The position numbers and the translations under genes are program-made. A DNA stretch of 64,000 nt. It comes from Sipunculus nudus. Lineage: Eukaryota; Annelida; Sipuncula; Golfingiida; Sipunculidae. This document shows, in pieces, positions 56,372 to 64,000 of the stretch (position 1 is the first letter of the stretch; each line of letters starts with the position of its first letter). Where the stretch lies: positions 42,485,079-42,549,078 of the forward strand of contig CM049309.1 in the NCBI GenBank assembly GCA_026874595.1, in the 5' to 3' direction. Under the pieces are notes generated by a model. That model worked only from the letters and a program-made list of their open reading frames with translations, had not been told where the DNA came from and did not search any database.

Positions 56372-56444
56372 AGGTGGACTGTGATGTTTTTATAATCTCG
56401 TTAACCTGACAGAGAATGAATGAAACCACAGACTGAGTCCACCT
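56372..56444 (+). ncRNA. Box C/D snoRNA, 28S-guide family 2, copy b
   Basis: Perfect 8-bp stem AGGTGGAC/GTCCACCT, C box GTGATGT at 56381-56387, D' CTGA inside TTAACCTGA, D box CTGA at 56433-56436. The guide AATCTCGTTAACCTGA is identical to copy a. A stem A-T pair in copy a is a G-C pair here, a compensatory change. Intron 56216-56619. Confidence 0.8.
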
Positions 56445-57689
56445 CTTTTAACTCATTTCAATACAACTTCCCAGAGTTTAATTGAAAACCACCTGAAAAC
56501 TTAATATGTAAACTGAACAAAAAATGGTTAACCTTACTCTTCACATGGTTGTGTGTGTGATTCAGGGTTGAAAAGTTGTTCAGAATAAATGATCATAAAT
56601 GTTTATTTTCCATTCCCAGGTTTTTTCTATAATGGTGAAGATTCCTGGATGTCCCCACAGTGACCGTCTGGAGAACATGACCTTTGACCCAGGTAAGATC
56701 TGCTGAAAGGGTGATTGCCACCAGTCAAGGTGGTTAAGAATCTGCATATCTGATAACTTTGCAGGCAAACTTGTGAGGTGTGGATTTGAACCTGGCTGGT
56801 TTAGGAAAATGTCAGGCTCCTGCCCATTCTGAATATATTTGATAAGATAATGGGGTACTGCTTTCCAGCATCAGGCTGGCCCCAGCATTCCGAGCTATAG
56901 ATGGATAATCATTAGAAGAACAGGCAGTTTATTAGGAACAAGACTATCTAGTGTTTGAACCAGTGTCTTTATGGCTCAGGTTCACATATGAGATATGTGG
57001 CACTCTTTTTAACAATGAAGCCTTGAGGGAGTCCAGCAGAAAGAAAAACGGTATAAGGTAGTTTATGATACATTAAAATTAGGGAAAATGTTACTATATA
57101 AAAAAATATTTTAAAAGCATGAGTAGCACTTGTATCATATTTTTTGCCATTTAATACTACTTGGTCATGTGGAATACAGCTTGTTTGCCTACTAGGAAAT
57201 GCAACTTTATCGACTGATGGGGATTAGATGACTTTACACATGTTAGTACTCTCACCAGTTAAAGAGAAACATAATAAAACATTAGTCTATTTATATTTCA
57301 TGTATAAAATAGGTTATTTAAGAGTGGTGCAGGAATAATGCTGTGAGATGTAGCAGGGGTGAAATCAGTCAAACAGCAGATAGGAAAGACAGCTAGGTCG
57401 TTCAAGGAGCCAGTGGCTATAAGCGAATTATTTTAGGTTCAGTTCAGGGTCAGTATGCATGTATTTCTCATTTGTGACGTCAGTTGGGATAGTTATAAAC
57501 TTCTAGGAATAAGGCTGTCCAGGTTAGAACAAATTAGTGGAATAACCTAAGATAGGTGTGTAAGGATCAGAATGAACCTAGTAATTATTTGTAGTATATT
57601 AAGTTATTATAAACTGTTAATCAATTTTTGGGAACATTACATAGAAAGATGTTGAATGGCCATGCTGGTCTATCTCACGGAGATATAGA

Positions 57690-57800
57690 ACAAGAATACA
57701 CAGAAAAAGTCGGATCACCCCGTATGGGAATCGAACCCATGACCCTCCGATTGCCGGTCGTCTGCTCTACCACTGAGCAAACAGGGATCCCCAACTTCCT
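57690..57800 (-). mobile_element. tRNA-derived SINE fragment
   Basis: Read on the minus strand, TTGCTCAGTGGTAGAGC (box A) and GGTTCGATTCC (box B, within a perfect ATGGG/CCCAT T-arm) have tRNA spacing. The D-arm GCTC/GAGC is perfect and the acceptor pairs with one mismatch. The anticodon stem has only three pairs and position 33 is C rather than U, so a functional tRNA is unlikely. It lies in the snoRNA-host intron 56693-58532. Confidence 0.7.
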
Positions 57801-58381
57801 CTGTGTATCAGCACACTTTCATAGGAACCAGCGAAGGAACATTATATAACTTAACATTAATTGAGGACTACAATATTGTACAGGAACATGTGAGGGAGGT
57901 TACCTGTTTGGCAATGCCATATTTGGGTATCCAGTGACCTTCTCGTGGGGCCATTGGCTGTTTAAACATAAGTTGCCCAATGGTCAGGGAGCCAGATCAT
58001 TGAAGGAAGAAGCCACGCCACTTTTGTATCCCTATATAAGCCAAGCCGGACACATGTATCCATGTTCTACGAATAAACCATCATCAAAGTTCATCACTCG
58101 TCGTGTAAATGATCCCTTGAGTTGTCACTGGCCCCCAACCGGTGATAATACTCATGTAGCAAAACTACTTGATTAAAATCTTTACAAAACTACTTGATTA
58201 AAATCTTTACATATCGACATGATGCTGTTCATTGTTTTATAAGCATCAGATTTTAAATGATGGATTTCATAAACTGGTAATTATTGATTTGAGTAAAAAT
58301 GTTGGTATAACAGGCCTGTTAGTTGTTATACTTGTGATGATTTTGGTATTGTTGTGATTTCATTATAACCTTTGTTCTTAT

Positions 58382-58463
58382 GATGGCCAATGATGATAAT
58401 TGCTGTGCACCACTCATAATGTCTTGTGATGAACCAGTTACCACCAAGATCTCTGAGGCCATC
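58382..58463 (+). ncRNA. Box C/D snoRNA, 28S-guide family 1, copy c
   Basis: Perfect stem GATGGCC/GGCCATC, C box ATGATGA at 58390-58396, D box CTGA at 58453-58456. The guide TTACCACCAAGATCT precedes D (the longer form, as in copy b). The 3' end is 69 nt before exon 58533. Confidence 0.82.
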
Positions 58464-58814
58464 AGATATACCAAACATAACAAAGTGTCAATACTTTTAT
58501 AATAAGCATAAATATATGGGTGATATTTTCAGGCAGTGGGATGATGTGATATTGAACCAGAGTATAAAGGAAAAGAAAGATTACAACAACTGAAGTGACT
58601 TTCAAACTGATAGGAAATTGCCAGGATTCAGGTATAAATCTTAAATATTGTTCTTGAAGTAATCATAGATACACAGATGTCTTTCAACTGGTTAGCCTGT
58701 TGGACAGAAATTTGTCATGTAAACTTTAGGTTTTGTTGATGATACAAGTGACACTATTTATATCAGCCACATGGCCGGAATGTTGTAATAATTTTTGACT
58801 GATCCTGAAAGTAT

Positions 58815-58895
58815 AATGGCTGATGATGATATTTTGCTGTGCACCACTCATAACATCATGTGTTGAATCAGTTACCACCAAGATCTGAGGCCATT
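58815..58895 (+). ncRNA. Box C/D snoRNA, 28S-guide family 1, copy d
   Basis: Stem AATGGC/GCCATT, C box TGATGAT at 58821-58827, D box CTGA at 58885-58888, guide TTACCACCAAGAT (short form). The internal region is the most diverged of the five copies. The 3' end is about 91 nt before exon 58987. Confidence 0.78.
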
Positions 58896-59680
58896 CAAGG
58901 ATCACCATTCATTATATTTTGTGTGACATGTTTGGCCTACTAGCATTACTTCAAAACTCTTTAAAACCAGGAATTTCTTTTTGCAGGTGGACCTGCAATT
59001 GTCACCCGAAAAAACACAGGATTCAGGAAGTGATTGAATTGTCAAGATTCCAGACAGAAATGGCTGCACACTGAAGGATGCAGGAACCTGGAAGATGTGG
59101 CTAAGACATCCCCACTGTGCAGGACTGCAGGTAATAATCTTGAGTTTGTCAGCATGCACTTGAACAATAACTTGGGAGTCACTTCCTTGATCAAAATGGA
59201 TCATCAACAGCCTATCAGCAACCAATGAACGATTCTTTGTTGCTTTTGAGAAGTGCTTGGATTAAGTTGTAATTTCATGACCAATCCTCCGTAATAATTG
59301 GTTGACCTCTAGGAATATGAAATTTCTAATAAAAAATAGACATGTACATCCTCTAAGTTGATACATAGACTGACATATTGGCTAAATAATCTAATACCTC
59401 GTAGCCTACATGTGTATATTGAAAAGATAAGTGTTTATGCATAGGGTATATAGGGTTAATGCAAACATTCCTACCATCATTTTAAAACCTACCCTTTGTG
59501 GAAAAACTCTGCAATCAAATTGGCATTGCAAGATTGATTATCTGATCATCTGCATCAGCCAACCAATCATTGATTCTAATTGATCATTTGTCCCAAAACC
59601 AATAATAACCATTATATTTTCAGTGGAACAGGTATTGTAAATTTCTTAACACATTTCTAATAGTCATTCTGCTTGTACAT

Positions 59681-59757
59681 TGGCCGATGATGATCATATG
59701 CTGTGCACCACTCATATTGTCTTATGATGAACCAGTTACCACCAAGATCTGAGGCCC
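59681..59757 (+). ncRNA. Box C/D snoRNA, 28S-guide family 1, copy e
   Basis: Stem GGCC/GGCC, C box ATGATGA at 59687-59693, D box CTGA at 59749-59752, guide TTACCACCAAGAT (short form). It lies in intron 59131-60655, far from the next exon, probably because a family-B repeat (59862-60318) entered the intron. Confidence 0.8.
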
Positions 59758-59861
59758 TGTATATATAATTAACGTAGTTATTATATAATTTTGTGACAGT
59801 TTTGTAATCAACTGGAGGGTGTGACAATTTATAAGCATGTCATATGACAGGAGTATTATGG

Positions 59862-60318
59862 TGTACCCACCATCCATCTATCCAGTGCGTTAACTTTAAT
59901 TGTCACCACGTTAACCTACCAGGATTTTGATGGATTTCACCAAACTCACCATAACTACTTACCAACAGATTATCTCACAGGATTATGGGCAATATCCACG
60001 CATATCTAATAGGGTCATGTGTCACTGTGGTGTCACTGCAATAACTTGCGAAGAATATGATGGATAAAAATTTCATCAGAAATGTTAATAAAAAAATATC
60101 TCTCGCCTAAGTTCAATTTTTCAGAGAAATCCATGCATTTTTAATGAGGTTAGAGGTCACCGCACTTGGATTTTCAATACTAGTAGCTCATACATATTTA
60201 CCAATAGTTCCTCACCTGAATTACCTTCTCATCGAAATTCAAGCATATTTAATGAGGTTAGAGGTCACCAGAGACACTACAAGTGTATTATGCATGTTTG
60301 CGGTGCACTTCTTATTTG
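59862..60318 (+). repeat. Interspersed repeat family B, copy 3
   Basis: From TTATGGTGTACCCACCATCC to TTATGCATGTTTGCGGTGCA, with the same ordered segments as 6893-7425. Confidence 0.6.
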
Positions 60319-61070
60319 ATGTCTCTTAAAAAGTAAATATCTAAATATTAAGATTGTTTTCAATATAGGTAGAACCATGCATTAAGAAAGAGGAACTTGC
60401 ATTTACATTCTTTCCAAAGTCTTAATTTTGTACCTGGTAAAATTCATTGGACAATTGAAATGATTCTTCTTGTGTGTGATTGGAGATTTCCTCTAATTAC
60501 CTAAACCAGGCATGTAAATTTTATGATAAACCCAGGATTGGTAAGATTAAAACCATGTCAGGGATGATAAGAAAACCTACATAGATGAATAGCTTAGTCC
60601 TAGTTTGGAGACAATTCTTAACTGTCATCACATAAGCATTTTCATTTTGTTTCAGGTTAATAACCACTGTGGCTAGAATACCAGGAGGAAGACTGGAGGA
60701 AGAAATTGATGTTATGAACTCTCCAAAGTGGGAACTTCACTGTGATCCAGAAAAATATATTGTAAAAAATTAGAGGTCACTAGAAACCTTTAGTAATATT
60801 TGTAGCTTGGGTTTCTGGTTGATGATGTCTGGAGAGATTATCATTCACTTAGGCCGCTCACAAAATTAGCACTTATTACAATTTGAATAAAATATAATCA
60901 GCAATGAATGTTACTCTTAATGGTGAATCTACAATAATCTGTCAGGAATTAAAAAATAAAAATATGTAAAAATACTGTTTTACTTGAGTTGTGTGAATGT
61001 AAAATGTGCTATGGATGCAAGCTATCTATGATGTGTGCTTAACTATAAACATAATAAAAGTTGTAATTAT

Positions 61071-61665
61071 GAATCCTCTGTAGCCCAATTGATAACATCC
61101 CTTCTAAGTTCTTGGCATATATTCTATCTTAATGATAACTCTAAGCCAGCAAGTGAATGTTGAACCAACCATATGGTTGCAAGCCAATTGCACCCTGTAA
61201 CAGCCCTGTAAAGTTCCCGTTCTTTACCCTCCACTTTATAAGGGTACCAAATTTAAGGACAATCCATGAAGACCTTGCTGACCTTGACCTTTATTTACCA
61301 AATTTATAAGTTCAGTTTGATCAGTGACAAGTTTTCACTTAAATGTTGTCTTGGACATATTTTAGCATGCAAGTTCATTGTTTTTGTAATAGGTATATAT
61401 AAAGTTAACACCCTTTTCCTTAAAGGAAGTATTGTTTCCACTCCCCCCCCCCCCCCCCCCCTCCAGCAGAAAGGACTGTTTTCGAAAATTTGCAGTACCA
61501 AAGTGGGCACTTGAAACTGGTTTCAGCCTTTTCTGGGGAACCATCCACTTAATAATAGCAAAACCAAAACTGGTTTTGGCGAAACTGATGGTTTCGGTTT
61601 TGCCATAACTATCCACTCGATAATTATACTGGCAAGATGGCGCTGATGGGACCAAGTAGTGCAAT
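61071..61665. other. Intergenic with poly(C) tract
   Basis: Nothing coding is recognised. Poly(C) lies at about 61442-61462. Short palindromic strings such as AACCAAAACTGGTTTTGG occur at about 61560-61600. Confidence 0.4.
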
Positions 61666-62990
61666 TTTTAGCTCAGCTGACTGTAAGTCAACTGAGGTAT
61701 AGGAATGGCGCTTCGTCCGTCTGGGCGTCTGGCTGTCCGTTAGCAGGGCACAAATCATAACTGCTGGATCTAGAAACTTCTAAGTGAATATCCTAGGAGG
61801 TCAATAAAAAATCTCCTTGGAAATCTGAAAGTAGGTCACTGTGACCTATATCCTCCGAGCTGAAAGTACCCCCCAGAATAATCAAAAATATAATACATAA
61901 CCTCCAATATCTTGATAATAAATGCATGGATTGTCATGAATCTTGCCTTGAATATTGACCATGACTAGTTTTGTAAGTTTCGGAAAAGTGGTGGTGCCAC
62001 CTGTATTTTTGTTATTTAAACGAAAATTAAATTTTTTTTTTAATATAAAATGACAACAATCATGTCAGTTTCTCCGCTGTAATTACATCTAGTGTCCCAA
62101 AACCTGGTGTGTTTATTGATCACAAGTTGAAGCCATATAGTTATCACCCTGTCTGTCTGTCTGTCTGTCTGACTGTCCATCCGTCCATTCACACAAATTT
62201 GTTTCCAGATGATAACTATATGACTATATGACCTTTGGGGTCGTGAGGTCAAAGGTCAAGGTCACAGAACTCACTTTTTTTTTAAATGATTATGCCTGCA
62301 TTTTAAGCCAAGCTTTCCATCCCAAACTTTCCATTTTGCACATTTAGCTGACTTGCCAGTATGGGGAGAGCATAAATGAATTGGGGTCACAAGGTCAAAG
62401 GTCAAGATCACAGGGGCCATCTGTTCACAAATTAGTTTTCAGATGATAACTCAAGTTTAGTTTGACATATTGGTTTCAAACTTAACTTATATATATGACT
62501 CACCACTAAAGTAAGAACCGTGTGGAATTTGGGGTCCAATGGTCAAAGGTCATAGTCACAGGACTCATTTCTTTAAAAAGATTGCATATGCATTTGAAGC
62601 CAAACTTTTCATCCCAAACCTTCCATCTTCAAGATATTGCTAACCTGCCAATGGGGAAGATCCTGTTCAATTTTGGGGGCATGAGGTCAAAGGTCAAGGT
62701 CACAGTACCCACTTATTTAGAAAGATTGTGGGTGCACTTTAAGCCAAACTTTTCATCCAAAACCTTCCATCTTGTACATTTAGCTGAGCTGCCAATAGGG
62801 GTAGAATCTGATTGATTTGGGGGCCACAAGGTCAAAGGTCATCATCGCGGGGGCCCATCTGTCCACATATTTGTTTCTGGATGAAAACTCTAGTTTGGAT
62901 TGACATATTGGTTTCAATTTGACTTATATATGACCCACCAATAATGTAAGCACCCTTTTGATTTTGGGGTCATAAGGCCAAAGGTCAAGG
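61666..62990 (+). repeat. Diverged R-like repeat with GGTCAAAGGTCAAGGTCACA units
   Basis: Starts TTTAGCTCAGCTGACTGTAA like the R family, with GTCCGTCTGGGCGTCTGG. It then has three or four units of about 170-300 bp containing GGTCAAAGGTCAAGGTCACA, AAACTTTTCATCC and CATTTAGCTGA. The GTCTGTCTGTC tract is at about 62150-62172. The 97-codon frame at 62522-62815 follows the unit period and is probably incidental. Confidence 0.5.
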
Positions 62991-63005
62991 TCAGTAGTGA
63001 TATTA

Positions 63006-63226
63006 TGTTGGTGATATTATGTTATAGTGATAATATGTTGGTACGGAATACTCCGTATTATGTTGGTACGGGTAGGACCCGTTGACGTGGGTGTTGTGAG
63101 GTACGGGAGGACGGTATGGATAAACGCGGGAGAGCCGCAGCATGTTATGTCTAGCCGGCAATAAAGACATCAAAGTTCCTATCTTGATTCAATGTGCAGT
63201 TATCTGGTCTGGTTACAAACACGACA
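63006..63226 (+). repeat. 5' LTR of a Ty3/gypsy-type retrotransposon (start approximate)
   Basis: The sequence from about 63006 (TGTTGG...) to 63226 (...CACGACA) has TG...CA borders, an AATAAA at 63160-63165, and is followed at 63227 by TGGTGGCAGCGGTC, which looks like a tRNA primer-binding site. The left border is uncertain because TGTTGG/TATGTTGGTACGG is repeated in the first 80 bp. The 3' LTR is outside the window. Confidence 0.6.
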
Positions 63227-63399
63227 TGGTGGCAGCGGTCAAACAACCAACTCTTCTGCTCTCGCTTGACACATCCATGACATTATAGCGCTCATTACTT
63301 CCCGTTTCAGTGGGCGATATCAGGTGAGACTAATATATACAACCTCATGCAAGGCCAGTAAAGACTTAGTTGATCACGGATCCTGTCCGCTCATACACC

Positions 63400-63960
63400 A
63401 TGGCAACATTCCAGATTAATTCTCCAGACCCCTTCGACTTTCGTCACCCAGAGGAGTGGCCAAAATGGATCAGGCGTTTTGATAGATTTCGTGAGGCTTC
63501 AGGCCTGACACAGAAAGACTCTGCTATTCAAGTCAATGCTCTCATATATGCCATGGGGGACGAGGCAGATGATATTTTAACATCATTTGGACTGTCTTCT
63601 GTAGATAAAAATGACTACGATATTGTCAGAGATAAGTTTCAACAGCATTTTGTTGCACGTCGCAACATCATATATGAGCGTGCTAAGTTTAATTCAAGAG
63701 TACAAGCTGAAGGTGAGCCAGTTGATCGATTTATAACAGCCTTATATGGTTTGGTTGAACATTGCAATTATGGTTCACTAACTGATGACATGTTAAGAGA
63801 TCGCATTGTAGTTGGCATACGTGATGCCAAGTTGTCAGAAAGCCTACAGCTGGATCCTGATCTGACTCTTGCAAAGGCTACCAGCCAGGTTCGCCAAAGT
63901 GAGCAGGTAAAAAAGCAGCAGCAATCACTCAGAACTAATTTCCAGACACCAGAATCTTAA
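63400..63960 (+). CDS. gag: Retrotransposon Gag, N-terminal part
   Basis: MATFQINSPDPFDFRHPEEW starts at 63400 in a good context (ACCATGG); an in-frame ATG at 63370 is less likely. The protein contains the gag-capsid-like blocks WPKWIRRFDRFREASGL, YDIVRDKFQQHFV and GEPVDRFITALYGLVEHCNY, typical of Ty3/gypsy elements of invertebrates. No zinc knuckle is reached before TAA at 63958-63960. Downstream the same frame stays open to the window end, so the TAA may be a nonsense mutation or a gag end. Confidence 0.85.
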   Translation: MATFQINSPDPFDFRHPEEWPKWIRRFDRFREASGLTQKDSAIQVNALIYAMGDEADDILTSFGLSSVDKNDYDIVRDKFQQHFVARRNIIYERAKFNSRVQAEGEPVDRFITALYGLVEHCNYGSLTDDMLRDRIVVGIRDAKLSESLQLDPDLTLAKATSQVRQSEQVKKQQQSLRTNFQTPES

Positions 63961-64000
63961 GAAACTGAGATTGATGCTGTGAACAAACGGTTTCCAATCA

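Larger units (their letters stand above)
47719..61070 (+). ncRNA. Multi-snoRNA host gene (UHG/GAS5-like), noncoding, 5' end undefined
   Basis: Candidate exons with AG/GT borders are 48207-~48310, 48795-48864, 49459-49521, 50164-50327, 51146-51240, 51810-51930, 54477-54567, 55302-55422, 56149-56215, 56620-56692, 58533-58631, 58987-59130 and 60656-~61070. An AATAAA lies at 61053-61058. Reading frames do not continue across these junctions; for example 49459-49521 is open in a frame that stops within 50164-50327, and 54477-54567 leads to an immediate stop in 55302-55422. Instead the introns hold snoRNA-like units, normally one each (listed separately), as in vertebrate UHG and GAS5 genes, whose exons are noncoding. 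An exon upstream of 47773 is required but was not identified; 47719-47742 is a doubtful candidate. The intron 48865-49458 has no unit that I recognise. I infer the host role from the unit-per-intron pattern, not from transcripts. Confidence 0.68.

Noticed and set aside
57712-57792. Functional tRNA-Ala (GGC) gene on the minus strand
   Set aside because: C at position 33, only three anticodon-stem pairs and an acceptor mismatch; better read as a SINE.
48795-60780. A protein-coding gene made of exons such as DFFMLQSKRDQWLSHVWLPE and IIKVTAQGKNTREDAV
   Set aside because: Single exons are open, but the phases do not match and stops appear at the joins; no segment resembles a known family. The snoRNA-per-intron pattern explains the exon-like borders better.
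62522-62815. 97-codon protein
   Set aside because: It follows the period of the GGTCAAAGGTCA repeat units and has no motif.

Overview
This is a eukaryotic nuclear window: AT-rich DNA with intron-containing genes, GT/AG splice sites, many (TA)n and poly(C)/poly(G) tracts and dense interspersed repeats. Marine-invertebrate-style repeats (GTCCGTCC-rich elements, GGTCAAAGGTCA blocks, a CR1/L2-type LINE with a 2A-like peptide) suggest a lophotrochozoan such as a mollusc, or another marine deuterostome or protostome. This is inference; the species cannot be fixed from sequence alone.

Layout. (1) 470-547 is the last coding exon of a CZIB (C1orf123/UPF0587) homologue. (2) 1.7-7.6 kb is repeats. (3) 8162-19019 is a complete five-exon ISOC2-like isochorismatase-domain gene (201 aa); its 8.8-kb second intron holds a roughly 5.6-kb antisense LINE. 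(4) 19.2-26.9 kb holds a 72-bp minisatellite and a 6.0-kb foldback element with arms of about 0.9-1.2 kb. (5) 26959-36174 carries seven exons of a SIRT3-like sirtuin (287 aa of catalytic core; the first exon was not found). (6) 36.2-47.7 kb is mostly repeats, with a clear nested insertion and a 1754-bp TTA-flanked transposon. (7) About 47.7-61.07 kb looks like a noncoding, multi-intron host gene for snoRNAs. (8) 61.4-64.0 kb is repeats and the 5' end of a Ty3/gypsy-type LTR retrotransposon with gag.

The most interesting region is 47.7-61.07 kb. Short exons with good splice sites do not join into an open frame, yet almost every intron carries one snoRNA-like unit: nine box C/D candidates in three families (2 U30/SNORD30-like, 2 of a second family, 5 of a third) and three box H/ACA candidates. 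Terminal stems covary between copies. Guide stretches of 11-14 nt match conserved 18S and 28S segments as I remember them. This resembles the vertebrate UHG/GAS5 arrangement, expanded by local duplication. Two of the five copies in the third family have a 2-nt insertion before box D that would move the predicted methylation site by two nucleotides.

The protein-coding genes are housekeeping metabolic or mitochondrial genes (zinc-binding CZIB, an isochorismatase-fold hydrolase, an NAD-dependent deacylase). Nothing indicates that they act together. Much of the intron and intergenic length is repeat or transposon sequence.
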